Shown: positions 16,322 through 25,693 of the stretch, one piece after another
How the letters are laid out: every line of letters starts with the position of its first letter
Numbering within the stretch: position 1 is the first letter of the stretch
DNA from: Thermoanaerobacter thermocopriae JCM 7501
GTDB lineage: Bacteria > Bacillota > Thermoanaerobacteria > Thermoanaerobacterales > Thermoanaerobacteraceae
Assembly: GCF_001310975.1 (NCBI RefSeq)
Contig: NZ_BAZY01000001.1
Coordinates: 62,001 to 126,000 of the forward strand
DNA length: 64,000 nucleotides
Reading direction: 5' to 3'
The notes under the pieces: model-generated
Seen by the model: the letters and a program-made list of their open reading frames with translations, nothing else
Told to the model about the DNA's origin: nothing
The model's database searches: none
Made by a program: the position numbers and the translations under genes

Positions 16322-17796
16322 ATGCTCTGGAGATATAATCCAAATACAAAAATTGAACTGCAGAGGAAGTATCCTGTAACTTCCAGCGACTACCCCCTTT
16401 CTGACATTGTTAAAGCTATTTTTGAAAGCAAAAGCATTGCCATTTTTGGAGATTATGACGTTGATGGAATTGCTTCTTCACTTATACTCAAGAATGCTTT
16501 AGATATTCTGGGAATCCAAAACAAAATATTTTTACCAGAAAGGGAAGAAGGCTACGGAATAAAACCTGTCCATGTGAAGCAAATAAAAGCTGAAGGCTTC
16601 GACACAATCGTTACTGTTGACAACGGCATAACAGCCTTTGAGGCAGCAAAAGCAGCCAGAGAAGCAGGCATTAAGCTGATTATAACAGATCATCATGAAC
16701 CTTTAGTACATCTTCCTGATGCATATAAAATTTTCAATCCCAAGCTTTACAGGGGCAAGTATCAGGAATATGCAGGAGCAGGAGTAACGTATCTGGTTGC
16801 AAGAGAACTTTTAAGGCAGAAAAATCTTTCAGTAACTCCTGCAATGATACAGCTTGCAGGTCTGGCAACTGTAGCAGATGTTGTACCTCTTGATGGCAAC
16901 AATTGGTATCTTGCAAGGAAGGGCCTTGAGCTTATGAGAAAGCAGCCCATAAAAGGCATAAAAGAAATCTTAAGAGCTGCAGGAAGAAATCATGAAAATG
17001 TTACAGGCTTTGATATAGGGTGGATAATAGCTCCTCGAATCAATGCTACAGGCCGTCTAAAAAGTCCGCAGATGGGTTTGGAGCTTTTACTTTACGGTAC
17101 AAATGCTGAAGAAGTTGAAGAACTAAATAAAAAGCGCTTGGAACTTGTAAGGTACTATCTAAATCTTATTAAAGACAGAGAAGATAAGTTTCCAGTGTAT
17201 GCCTTCAGAAACTGTCCCAGAGGCATAATAGGGCTTATTGCAGGACGTCTTACAGAAAAATTTAAAAAACCGGTTATTGTCAGCAGTGTTGACAGTGACG
17301 GCAAAGCGGTATCTTCTGCAAGAACCTATGGAGATTTTGACTTGGTAAAAGCCTTTGAGTATATATCTAAACACATAGCCATAACTTTTGGAGGGCACAA
17401 ATCAGCAGCAGGTATTACATATCATGTCAAAGACTTTAAAAAACTTCAAAGCTTGTTAAACAAGTACACAGAAGAAAATCCTCCAAAAGAAGAGGTAAGG
17501 GATTTGGATGGTATTTTAACAAGGAAGCCTGCTTTAGAAGAAATTATGACCTTTGACAGTTTTGAACCTTTTGGCTACAAAAATCCGGAGCCTGCTTTTT
17601 TACTGGAAGGTACGGTTACGGACGTAAGAGCAGATCAAACTGGCAGTTAATAACCATTAACGGAGAGTTTGGATTTTTCTTAAACGGACCGTATAAAAAA
17701 GGCGATAGAGTAAAACTTGTTGTAAGCCCTTATATAAAAGACGGCTGGATGAAAATGATGGTGCTTGATGAGAACCCTGTTATTTTAAAAAATTAG
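16322..17796 (+). CDS. recJ: RecJ-type DHH single-strand exonuclease, one-base frameshift near the end
   Basis: DHH-family motifs F-G-D-Y-D-V-D-G (about residue 43), T-V-D-N-G-I and I-I-T-D-H-H-E, then the DHHA1 motif F-G-G-H-K-S-A-A-G. The frame breaks at about 17638 (A-D-Q-T-G-S then stop). With one base added it continues W-Q-L-I-T-I-N-G-E-F-G-F-F-L to 17796, giving 491 residues. The continuation is the OB-fold end expected of RecJ. 5'-3' single-strand exonuclease in recombination. It is downstream of recD2 in the same direction. Confidence 0.85.
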
Positions 17797-17813
17797 AAAG
17801 GAGAATGATTTTT

Positions 17814-18224
17814 ATGACGCAGTATGCTGGTTTTTGGCGAAGGGTTGTAGCGTTAATAATTGATAACATTGTTCTTGCTCTTGCAGGTGCTGTTCTCTTA
17901 TTTATTCTCGCCTTTGTTTTCGGAGACACAAACAGCACAGCATTAGAAACTACGTATGAAATTATTGGGCTTATAGGTGCGTGGCTTTATTTTACTCTTT
18001 TGGAATCTTCAAACATACAGGCAACAATTGGCAAAAGAATTATGAAAATAAAAGTCACAGATTTAAACGGAGAAAAAATTTCCTTTGGCAGAGCAAATGC
18101 AAGATACTGGAGCAAAATACTTTCGACTGCAGTTTTCTTTATAGGCTTCATTATGGCAGGTTTCACTTCCAAAAAGCAAGCTCTCCATGACATGATCGCA
18201 GGCACACTTGTAATTAAAGATTAA
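17814..18224 (+). CDS. RDD-family membrane protein
   Basis: 136 residues from ATG 17814, with AAAGGAGA upstream. The N-terminal F-W-R-R-V-V-A-L-I-I-D matches the RDD arginine and aspartate pair. Later conserved motifs are T-I-G-K-R-I-M-K-I-K-V-T-D and Q-A-L-H-D-M-I-A-G-T. It has three membrane segments. Some RDD proteins are ion exchangers; the role here is unknown. Confidence 0.85.
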   Translation: MTQYAGFWRRVVALIIDNIVLALAGAVLLFILAFVFGDTNSTALETTYEIIGLIGAWLYFTLLESSNIQATIGKRIMKIKVTDLNGEKISFGRANARYWSKILSTAVFFIGFIMAGFTSKKQALHDMIAGTLVIKD

Positions 18225-18302
18225 GTGTTTGCAATATTTTACCAATAAGGAAGTGAGCCAAGTTGATGAACACATCAAAGATAAAGAGAGGAGCGTGGGT
18301 AC

Positions 18303-18752
18303 ATGCAGAAAGGCGGTGCACTTGAGGAGCTAATAGAAAGCCTTGCAGTGCAGTTAAGGTTATCCGGACAGGGAATCATTTTGAAACAAAATGTTCTATG
18401 GATTAACTACAACGGCAGAGTTTTCCCCAAAAAAGGTGCTCCGGTAGATTTCTTGGGTGTAATAAAAGGGATTCCTGTTGCATTGGAGTGTAAAGAAACT
18501 ACTTCGGACAGGATACAGCTCACTGAATCTCACTTCCCTGAAAAAGAAAAAGCTTTCCTTCAAGACTTTGAAAAAGCTGGAGGGAAAGCTTTTTTAGTTT
18601 TTGCTTTTTGGAAGCACAATTCTATTTATGTTGTACAGTATAAAAGCTTTAGTCAGTTCACGAGAAAAAGTATAAGAAACGAAGATGTTCAGAAAATAGG
18701 GAAAAAAATTAATTTAAATGTCCAAAATTTTCTTTTGGAGCTTGGAATATAA
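18303..18752 (+). CDS. recU: RecU-family Holliday junction resolvase
   Basis: 149 residues. G-G-A-L-E-E-L-I-E at the start, P-V-D-F-L-G-V-I-K-G, A-L-E-C-K-E-T and the glycine-rich G-G-K-A-F-L-V-F form the type-II-restriction-like active site (D, E-x-K) of RecU and the related penicillin-binding-protein factor A. It resolves crossovers in recombining element DNA. Length is a little short of B. subtilis RecU (about 200) but the core is complete. Confidence 0.8.
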   Translation: MQKGGALEELIESLAVQLRLSGQGIILKQNVLWINYNGRVFPKKGAPVDFLGVIKGIPVALECKETTSDRIQLTESHFPEKEKAFLQDFEKAGGKAFLVFAFWKHNSIYVVQYKSFSQFTRKSIRNEDVQKIGKKINLNVQNFLLELGI

Positions 18753-18904
18753 AAATACAATACAACCATCATAAGCTATAGGGGATATGGAATAATTACC
18801 ACTGGTAATAAGATTTGTTGTATTTATTATTTTGATAACATTGCTAAAAATACATATCCATTAGACATGTTATTAAAACAGGAAGAGAAAGAAAACAACT
18901 GCTG
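18753..18904 (+). other. Possible small ORF remnant after recU
   Basis: After the recU stop the same frame stays open for about 50 codons (I-I-S-Y-R-G-Y-G-I-I-T-T-G-N-K ... L-L-K-Q-E-E-K-E-N-N-C). It has no start of its own. It could be a short gene with a lost frame beginning at a TTG near 18743. A 7-1-7 palindrome ATTACCA-C-TGGTAAT lies at 18795-18809. Confidence 0.3.
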
Positions 18905-18950
18905 ATAGAAAATAAAGGGCAATAAATAAGACTAAATAATACAAAATTTA

Positions 18951-18979
18951 TTGACTTGAGAAATTATAAATTTTATAAT
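18951..18979 (+). promoter_or_regulatory. Sigma-A promoter of the STAS/HATPase pair
   Basis: TTGACT (18951-18956), a 17-base spacer and TATAAT (18974-18979), 63 bases before the start codon. Confidence 0.75.
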
Positions 18980-19041
18980 ATACAGTAAAATAACACAATT
19001 TGTTTTTAACTCAAAGTAAAGTAAATAGGGGAATATAATAT

Positions 19042-19950
19042 ATGGAAATTAGGTTTAATGGTACTTTATCAATAGATAACGTAAATGATTTTGTCAGTGA
19101 GGAGTTTTTTGATAATATTCATAATGAAGTAATTATAGATCTGTCAGAACTGGAGTTTATTAAGCCTGTTGGTATTGCATACGTGATTACATTAATAAAA
19201 TATAGTCAATACTTAAGAAATAGTAAGGGTTATAAAATTATTAAGCCTCGTAATAAAAATGTACATGATTATTTGGCAAGAATGGGATTTTATGATCTAC
19301 TTAATTTATCTGTCCCTTATCCATATTTTAAACACGATTCTGAAGGTAGATTTTGTGAAATAAGGGAACTTGAGACTCCAGAAGATGTATATAACGTAAG
19401 CCAACAAATCAACGAAATAATTGTTAGAAATATAAAGGGAGAATATAAATTAAAAAATTGTATTTCATATTCTGTGGCAGAAGTTATAGAAAACGTCTTT
19501 CATCACAGTAAGTCGCCGGTAAATGGTTTTGCTTGTGCTCAAGTTTATCCTGTGGAAAGGGTTGTTGAAATTGCTGTGGTCGATGCCGGAATAGGAATTA
19601 AACACAGTCTTTCTAAAAAATATAAAGATCTTAAAACTGATATAGAAGCTATTGAAAAAGCTTTGGAGCTGTACGTAACTTGCAAAACGGATAATACTAA
19701 TTCAGGCGAGGGATTATATTTTACGAAAAAATTTATTGAAGAGAACAAGGGAGAACTTGTGATATTATCTGGATATGGTAAATATAAATTATTTGGAGGA
19801 CAAATAGAAAAGAAGAATATTTCTAGATATAACAAAGGGACAATAGTTCATATGAAATTTAATTTGGACACATATGTTGATGTTAAAAAAATATTTGATA
19901 GTAGTATACCGCTAGAATTAGATGGTTTAGATGTTGATATGATATTTTAG
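19042..19950 (+). CDS. STAS plus GHKL-ATPase (anti-sigma-kinase-like) fusion protein
   Basis: 302 residues. The N-terminal 90 residues resemble a STAS fold (V-I-I-D-L-S-E-L-E-F-I-K-P-V-G-I-A-Y). Residues about 145-280 are a HATPase_c domain: N-box V-A-E-V-I-E-N-V-F-H-H, G1 box V-V-D-A-G-I-G-I, G2-like N-S-G-E-G-L-Y-F-T-K-K-F. There is no dimerisation/phosphoacceptor domain, so it is not a sensor histidine kinase. It looks like the RsbW/SpoIIAB serine-kinase side of partner switching joined to an antagonist-like domain. It has its own promoter and is paired with the DUF4325 gene 21 bases on. Confidence 0.7.
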   Translation: MEIRFNGTLSIDNVNDFVSEEFFDNIHNEVIIDLSELEFIKPVGIAYVITLIKYSQYLRNSKGYKIIKPRNKNVHDYLARMGFYDLLNLSVPYPYFKHDSEGRFCEIRELETPEDVYNVSQQINEIIVRNIKGEYKLKNCISYSVAEVIENVFHHSKSPVNGFACAQVYPVERVVEIAVVDAGIGIKHSLSKKYKDLKTDIEAIEKALELYVTCKTDNTNSGEGLYFTKKFIEENKGELVILSGYGKYKLFGGQIEKKNISRYNKGTIVHMKFNLDTYVDVKKIFDSSIPLELDGLDVDMIF

Positions 19951-19971
19951 AATTGAAAAGAGGGTGATAAC

Positions 19972-20268
19972 ATGTTAAAGCTAAATGCATTTGGTGATAT
20001 ATTATTAGGAAGGGAATTGGGTAAAAAAGTACGAGATTCTATTAAAGATATGCTATCAAAGGAAAACAAATTAATAATTGATTGTTATGGAGTAAAAGGT
20101 ACTTCTCAATCTTTTGCAGATGAGTGCTTTGGCAGATTAGTAGAAGAGATGGGATTAGAAAATTTCAAGGTGAAAATAAAAATACAAAATGCTGAGCCGG
20201 AGATACAATCTATAATAAAATACACGGTAATAAGTAGAGTTCATAACCAATTAATCAAGGCAAAATAA
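19972..20268 (+). CDS. STAS-like DUF4325 protein
   Basis: 98 residues. L-I-I-D-C-Y-G-V-K-G-T-S-Q-S-F-A-D-E-C-F-G is the DUF4325 signature, a STAS-like fold that often accompanies HATPase proteins of the kind just upstream. GAGGGTGA precedes the ATG. In partner switching the STAS protein is bound and phosphorylated by the HATPase; the conserved T-S-Q-S could supply the target serine or threonine. A strong terminator ends this two-gene operon. Confidence 0.75.
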   Translation: MLKLNAFGDILLGRELGKKVRDSIKDMLSKENKLIIDCYGVKGTSQSFADECFGRLVEEMGLENFKVKIKIQNAEPEIQSIIKYTVISRVHNQLIKAK

Positions 20269-20301
20269 AAAGATTATAAAACAAAAAATTATACAACAAA
20301 A

Positions 20302-20336
20302 AGAGAGCGGAGTGTATTAATCTGCTCTCTTTTTTA
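20302..20336 (+). terminator. Terminator of the STAS/DUF4325 operon
   Basis: AGAGAGCGGA (20302-20311) pairs (one mismatch) with TCTGCTCTCT (20321-20330), followed by TTTTT. Confidence 0.85.
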
Positions 20337-20398
20337 ATTGCTGCAAGGTCTGTTCAGGAGATGTCAATTACTAATAAGAAAAGGAGATGTGAGGAGCA

Positions 20399-20910
20399 AT
20401 GATTTTGGGAGCTGTTCTTCTTGTTCTTGCTTTTATCATAGAGATAATGCTTAATGAGATAGATTCGGACGGCAGCCTTTTTATGGGACTGGCAGAAGCA
20501 AGCCTTTTTATAGCTTTTTTTATGCCTATTGTAAGTTTTTTTAATGCAGATGCGTACGTTTATCAGGAAAAGTTGTTTCGCAAGAACCCATCTACAGCTT
20601 AGAAACAGCTCCTGCAGTTCATGGAAACTTTGTATTAGGAGTTGGAGAAGTTGATTCGACTGCAAAATATGACTTTTATGTAAAAGGTGAGTATGGTGGA
20701 TTGAGACTAAGAGGTGTTTACAGCGATGCCTGCACAATCATAGAAACATCGAAAATACAGCCCTCTATAAAAACAGTACAAAAAATACTAACATTCAAAA
20801 ATACGTTAAACAAAATTATGTTTTGGCCAAACTTAAGACTTCCTGAACAGCACTACATACTGTATGTCCCACCTAGTACAGTCAAAAAAAGTTCACTCAG
20901 GGAATGTTAA
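20399..20910 (+). CDS. Membrane-anchored protein of unknown role, one-base frameshift
   Basis: ATG 20399 follows GTGAGGAG. Two membrane segments are in the first 60 residues. The frame breaks at about 20572; adding one base joins S-Q-E-P-I-Y-S-L-E-T-A-P-A-V-H-G-N-F-V-L-G-V-G-E-V-D-S and continues to 20910 (170 residues). The soluble half looks beta-rich. No family recognised. Confidence 0.55.
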
Positions 20911-20940
20911 TTCTTAACAGAAAGGAGTGTTTAAAATCTG

Positions 20941-21133
20941 ATGGAAAAGGAATTTGGGAAAGGAATTTACATCGTTCAGGAAAATCAGCAGAGAAAAAAT
21001 AGAAAAAGCTAGAGAGAGGCTTGATATGTCAAAAAGAGGTTCTGATAAAGATTACTATAGCAACCTTTTTGAAGAATATAAAAACTTTGCAATTTTAAAA
21101 ATAAGATCACTATGCAGTAAAGACAGGCAGTGA
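20941..21133 (+). CDS. Small hypothetical protein, one-base insertion
   Basis: AAGGAGTG precedes ATG 20941. Removing one G at about 20957 gives 63 residues (E-F-T-S-F-R-K-I-S-R-E-K-I-E-K-A-R-E-R-L-D-M-S-K-R), helical and basic, ending at 21133 inside a terminator. No function can be assigned. Confidence 0.45.
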
Positions 21134-21147
21134 ACCTGTCTTTTTTA
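21121..21147 (+). terminator. Terminator before the sigma gene
   Basis: AGACAGG (21121-21127) pairs with CCTGTCT (21135-21141), followed by a T-run. Confidence 0.8.
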
Positions 21148-21164
21148 AATGGGGTGATTAAAAA

Positions 21165-21947
21165 ATGAACGTGCTGACTAAAGAAAAGACAGATGAATTT
21201 GAACTTTTTGAACGCCTTAAAAGCGGAGATAAAAGTGCCAGAAATGAAATAATTGAAAGAAATATGGGGCTTGTTGTCAGCACTGCTTTGAAATTTTCAA
21301 AAACATATGGCGCTGAATTGGAAGATTTAATACAGGAAGGTATCATAGGTTTAATTACTGCAGTGGAAAGGTTTGACTATACAAAAGGTTTTAAATTTTC
21401 CACTTTTGCTGTTCCTTATATAAAGCAGAAAATACAGCGGTATATATGGAAGCAGTCAAAAGCAGTGCATGTTTCTGCAAAGACTTATTCGAAACTTAAC
21501 AAAATATATTCTCTTGAACAAAAGTACGGCGATATTTCTGTAGAAGACATTGCTGCTAAAATGGGCTTAAAAGAAGACAAAGCTGCAGAGCTTTTAACTT
21601 TAAAAGCTACTATAATAAGTTTAAATCAGTCTTTTGTTGAGGATGGCGTAGACTTAATAGATGTTATTCCTGATGGACAGAGTGAAAGCGAAATAAGTAA
21701 AGAACATGAAATGAAGGAATTAAGAGAAAAATTAGAAGAATCGTTTAGAATACTAACTGAAGCTGAACGCAAAGTATTAAAGCTGCGGTACGGATTAGAA
21801 GGTCCAGCAATGACACAAAAGCAAATAGCAGAAATCTTAAGAGTTTCGAAGCAGAGAATCTGGCAGCTTGAAAAGACAGCATTAAGAAAGCTCCAGAGAA
21901 ACCGGCACGTCAGAAAAATGCTCCAAGATTTTTTATATGAAAATTAA
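21165..21947 (+). CDS. Sigma-70 family RNA polymerase sigma factor encoded by the ICE
   Basis: 260 residues. Region 2 (G-L-V-V-S-T-A-L-K-F, E-D-L-I-Q-E-G-I-I-G-L, F-D-Y-T-K-G-F-K-F-S-T-F-A) is followed by a region 3 HTH (about 105-160) and region 4 (L-T-E-A-E-R-K-V-L-K-L-R-Y-G-L, then V-S-K-Q-R-I-W-Q-L-E-K). It lacks region 1.1, as do SigB/SigF-type and other alternative factors. It stands directly before the conjugation operon and just after the STAS/HATPase pair. It probably directs transcription of element genes; that link is inferred. Confidence 0.92.
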   Translation: MNVLTKEKTDEFELFERLKSGDKSARNEIIERNMGLVVSTALKFSKTYGAELEDLIQEGIIGLITAVERFDYTKGFKFSTFAVPYIKQKIQRYIWKQSKAVHVSAKTYSKLNKIYSLEQKYGDISVEDIAAKMGLKEDKAAELLTLKATIISLNQSFVEDGVDLIDVIPDGQSESEISKEHEMKELREKLEESFRILTEAERKVLKLRYGLEGPAMTQKQIAEILRVSKQRIWQLEKTALRKLQRNRHVRKMLQDFLYEN

Positions 21948-21966
21948 GCAAAAGGAGATGGTGAAA

Positions 21967-22080
21967 ATGTACCAGTTTGCAGTAGGGCTTGGGACAGGTC
22001 TTTTTGCAGGATTATTGCTTGGAGCAGGACTTATTTGGTGTTTTGTTTGCTGGAGTGATTTTAAAAAGCCGAATTCATAA
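21967..22080 (+). CDS. 37-residue single-membrane-segment protein
   Basis: ATG 21967 is preceded by AAAAGGAGATGG. The sequence is almost wholly a glycine-rich membrane helix (G-L-G-T-G-L-F-A-G-L-L-L-G-A-G) with a short charged end. Its spacing to the sigma gene (19 bases) and the terminator immediately after support a real gene at the end of the sigma operon. Function unknown. Confidence 0.6.
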   Translation: MYQFAVGLGTGLFAGLLLGAGLIWCFVCWSDFKKPNS

Positions 22081-22083
22081 AAA

Positions 22084-22106
22084 CAGGCGCAAAGCCTGCT
22101 TTTTTA
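22084..22106 (+). terminator. Terminator after the small membrane gene
   Basis: CAGGC (22084-22088) and GCCTG (22094-22098) form a short stem followed by C and a T-run. Confidence 0.7.
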
Positions 22107-22128
22107 TTTTTAAGGAGGTGATAAAAAA

Positions 22129-22431
22129 ATGCCTCAAACTCCAATCCAGCCTGCAAATATTCATCCTGTAACACCTCAAGAATTTGCCACAAAAGTTGCA
22201 CATGCACTTTCTGTACTGACACAGGTAATCGGCAGCATTATCATGCCTCTTGCAGGATTTATATTCACAGTGTCAATCATAATGTTCATACTAGGGAGTA
22301 TTTTCCACGCATCAACATTAAGACGTGCAGGTGCAGGAGGCATGATAGGGGTTTCGGTGGGTGTACTTTTATACTATGCAATACCAACCATATTTGGTGT
22401 GCTTCAGGTTGTGAGCCAGTCATTCAAATAA
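22129..22431 (+). CDS. Small two-segment membrane protein, T4SS pilin-like
   Basis: 100 residues. A proline-rich start is followed by two hydrophobic segments (about 35-60 and 70-95). AAGGAGGTGATAAAAAA precedes the ATG. It has the size and hairpin topology of VirB2/TrbC-type subunits, but lacks a clear signal peptide. First gene of the transfer operon. Confidence 0.6.
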   Translation: MPQTPIQPANIHPVTPQEFATKVAHALSVLTQVIGSIIMPLAGFIFTVSIIMFILGSIFHASTLRRAGAGGMIGVSVGVLLYYAIPTIFGVLQVVSQSFK

Positions 22432-22461
22432 ACATTTTTTATGGAAGGAGTGAGAATATCT

Positions 22462-22794
22462 ATGCATAAAAAGATAAAAGCATTTTTTGCTTCTGCTGCA
22501 GCTTTTATGTACTCTTTAATGACAGCTGCATATGCAGATAATGGTGTTGCAGCTGTGGACACAAGCGGAATAAAAAACTTCATTTGGAATATTGTCAATG
22601 CTCTTATGGACGTTGCAGTAGTTGTAGCAGTAGGCTTTATTGCATGGAACGGTTACAAGATAATGGCAAGCTCTACAAACCCTGCAAGGCGGTCTGAAGC
22701 CATGACAGGACTTCTCTGGTCTATTCTCGGAGCTATTGTTGCGCTTGGGGCAAAGTGGTTTGTTGGAGTTGCACTTGGATTTAAACCGCAATGA
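22462..22794 (+). CDS. VirB2/TrbC-like conjugative pilin
   Basis: About 110 residues from ATG 22462; the upstream in-frame ATG 22441 lacks a ribosome site. A signal peptide (A-F-F-A-S-A-A-A-F-M-Y-S ... A-Y-A) is followed by two membrane helices. N-G-Y-K-I-M-A-S-S-T-N-P-A-R-R-S-E-A is the polar loop typical of these pilins in Gram-positive type IV secretion systems. The same loop motif (A-N-P-S-K-R-A-D-A-M) recurs in the VirB6-like protein. Confidence 0.75.
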   Translation: MHKKIKAFFASAAAFMYSLMTAAYADNGVAAVDTSGIKNFIWNIVNALMDVAVVVAVGFIAWNGYKIMASSTNPARRSEAMTGLLWSILGAIVALGAKWFVGVALGFKPQ

Positions 22795-22815
22795 TGTGCA
22801 TATTTTCAGTTTTTG

Positions 22816-22847
22816 GGCTATCTTTACATGATAGCCTTATTTTTTTT
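22816..22847 (+). terminator. Terminator between pilin-like genes and prgI
   Basis: GGCTATC (22816-22822) pairs with GATAGCC (22830-22836), followed by TTATTTTTTTT. It could lower expression of the downstream genes relative to the pilin. Confidence 0.8.
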
Positions 22848-22909
22848 AACTTTAAGTACTATTCATAGTCTTATAAATTTGAAACTAAGGAATTAGGAGG
22901 TTACAGCAG

Positions 22910-23812
22910 ATGAGAATGTACCCGGTACCATTGGATCTAATGAAAGAAGATAAAATCTTTGGTGGAAAGCTTTCTTTAAGACAGTTTATTATCCTCATAA
23001 TAGGCATAGGGTTAGGGATAGCTGTATTTATAGAGATGTACAGATATTTCAACATACGAATTGCAGTGATTCCGGCAGTTATATTTGTTTTGATAGGCCT
23101 TTGGGGAGCTAATTTTGATAAAGATGGAATAACTCTTGACAAATATATTTCTTACAGCATTCAGTTTTACTGCAGGAAAAAGAATATGTGTGGAAGGGGA
23201 GTGTGGAAATTGAAAAAGACATCTGAATTTTTAGACATAGAAGACATAAAAGACGGCCTCATTATCCTGAAAGGCCACAGGTATAGAGCAGTAATTACAT
23301 CCGATCCAATAAACTTTGCTCTGCTTACTCCTGCAGAGCAGAACGCTTTAGAAGACGCTTTTGGCTCAATGCTTCTTTCTATAACCTTTCCTATACAGAT
23401 ACTTTCTTTAACACAGAGAGTTAACTTAAAAGACTCAATTCAGGCATTTAGAGCCAACAGACACAGAATGCCTGAATCAATGCTGAGGTACGAATACGAA
23501 CTTGAAAAGTTTTTATCTTATTACGCAGAAAACACAATGATAAACCAGAACTACCTCATAATAACTTACGACGACAAAGAAAATAACTATGCAAAAGCGA
23601 GAGGCGAAATGTCCAGAAGAATACAGATAGTTATGGACGGCTTAATAAAGTGTGGTTTAAATCCAAGACTTTTAGACACAAATGAGCTTATAGACTTAAT
23701 ACATGAAGTTTTAAATCCCGGAACAAAAATTACTGCTTCCACTCTTATTGAAAATGGCGCACTAAGCTTTATGAAAGAAGGTGTTGAACTTGAAATTCAG
23801 CCTGCTCAGTAA
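22910..23812 (+). CDS. prgI: PrgI-family T4SS protein with C-terminal extension
   Basis: 300 residues. The N-terminus (Y-P-V-P-L-D-L-M-K-E-D-K-I-F-G-G-K-L-S-L-R-Q) with two membrane helices is the PrgI signature of Gram-positive MPF_FATA conjugation systems. Residues about 100-290 are a soluble domain similar to the N-terminal part of VirB4-associated proteins (F-L-D-I-E-D-I-K-D-G-L-I-I-L-K-G-H-R-Y). Standard PrgI is about 110-130 residues, so this is a fusion or long form. It overlaps the virB4 start, so they are translationally coupled. Confidence 0.85.
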   Translation: MRMYPVPLDLMKEDKIFGGKLSLRQFIILIIGIGLGIAVFIEMYRYFNIRIAVIPAVIFVLIGLWGANFDKDGITLDKYISYSIQFYCRKKNMCGRGVWKLKKTSEFLDIEDIKDGLIILKGHRYRAVITSDPINFALLTPAEQNALEDAFGSMLLSITFPIQILSLTQRVNLKDSIQAFRANRHRMPESMLRYEYELEKFLSYYAENTMINQNYLIITYDDKENNYAKARGEMSRRIQIVMDGLIKCGLNPRLLDTNELIDLIHEVLNPGTKITASTLIENGALSFMKEGVELEIQPAQ

Positions 23813-25693
23813 AAAAAGTGATAAAGTTCAAAAAGATAAGGAACGAAAAACTGAAAAACAAAAAGTCGAAAAGCAAAAAGAAAATGACTTTCATGACCCT
23901 TTTAATCATGTGGCAGACATAAAACAGATAACAGCTCCTGATGCAATATATATAGACAGGAATTATATGCAGATTAACAGCAAATACGTTAGAATTTACT
24001 ATTTTACGGACTATCCTGCATCGGTAAATATCGGCTGGCTTGAGGACTTAAAACTGTTTTCAAATGCAAACATTTCAATTCATATTTACCCCGAAACCAA
24101 CGCAAATGCAGTAAAAAGGCTGACAAACAAAATAGTACAGCTTCAGTCACAGCTCATGCTTGACGAAGAGGAAGGAAACATTGCAGAGCTTGGAATACTC
24201 CAAAGAGCATCAGAAAGCCTTGAAGCACTGCGTGAAAACATCCAGATGAATCGTGATAAGCTTTTTTATGTAACAATTGTCATAGCAGTGTACGGAGACA
24301 GCTTAGCGGAGCTTGAGCACAACTCAAAAACGCTGGAAGAAGTTCTAGCAAGTAAATCCATAAAAGCACGTTCAGCAATCTTCAGGCAGGAGCAGGGTTT
24401 TAAAAGCCTTGTCCCGACAGCCGAAAACTACTTAGCAGACTCATCAAGAAACTTTAATGTAGGAGCAGCCATTTCCCTGTTTCCATTTGCTTCTCCCGAA
24501 TACTCTCACAAGCAGGGGATACCTATTGGCATAAATCTTTTTACAGGATCTCCTGTAATATTCGATCCGTTTATAGGACCTCCTGTGCTGCCAAATGCAA
24601 ACATAGCCGTATTTGCACAATCGGGTACGGGAAAATCTTTTATGATGAAACTGCTTGCTTTAAGAAGTGCCTTTTGGGAGTAAGAACGGTTTTTATAGAC
24701 CCGGATGGAGAGTACAAAAATGTTGTAAACAAGGTTGGAGGAGTTCATATAAAGCTTGAACCCAACTGCAAGCACATTATAAACCCTTTTGACATAGAAG
24801 TAGATGTTGATGATGAGGGCATAGAATTTATAGACCTTCTCCAGAAAGCAAATGAAATAAAAGGCTTGGTAAGCATGATAATAGAAAAAATCAGCAAAAC
24901 TCCTCTTACTGCATATGAACTTTCACTAATAGAAGAAACAATACTTGAAGAGTACAGAGCACGTGGAATAACAAGAAGTCCAGAAAGCCTGTATGAGCAG
25001 AGTACTCAGGAAAGAGACGGAAAATATTATATAGGCACACGAATAAAAGAAATGCCTACGCTTTCATCTTTTGCAGAAAGACTCAGCAAAAAGCCCGGAG
25101 GTGAAAAGCTTGCGCAGATTCTAAAGCCTTATTTAAAAGGCGGTACAATGGGACTTTTTGATGGACAGACCAATATAGACCTGAAGGACACTCTGCTGGT
25201 TGCTTTTGACTTTTTTGACATTATGGATGAATTTTTAAAAACATATGCGCTTTATGTAGTAACAAGCTGGGTATGGGAAAAGTTTGTAAAGAAAAATATA
25301 AAGCAGAAGAAATTCGTCATAGTTGATGAGGCATGGATGTTCATGAAATATGAAAGCACGGCAAACTTTTTAGAAAACCTTGCGAGAAGAGCAAGGAAAA
25401 GAAATACATCTCTTACAATTGCATCACAGAGCTTTATGGAATTTGCGAACTCCCAGCAGGGGAGAGCAGTTTTAACAAATGCAGCAACAGTCTTTCTCTT
25501 AAGACAGTCTCCTACAGATATAGACGCAGTGCAGGAAGTTTTTCATCTTTCCAAAGGTGAAAGAGAATTCCTTCTGTCATCAGGCATAGGTGAGGCACTG
25601 ATAAAAACAGGCAGAAATTCCACTGTATTAAAGGTGGTGGCATCAGACTATGAAAAAGAATTTATTTCAACGAATCCTAACGAACAAAATTAA
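23781..25693 (+). CDS. virB4: VirB4-type conjugation ATPase, one-base frameshift
   Basis: After a lysine-rich start, the N-terminal domain (to about residue 270) leads to Walker A A-Q-S-G-T-G-K-S near 283. The frame breaks just after R-S-A-F (about 24672, a T-run one base short) and continues L-G-V-R-T-V-F-I-D-P-D-G-E-Y. Walker B F-V-I-V-D-E-A-W-M-F and the A-R-R-A-R-K-R-N-T-S-L motif follow. Restored length is 637 residues, normal for VirB4/TraE. It powers assembly of the mating channel. The start is TTG or GTG at 23781-23790. Confidence 0.9.
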
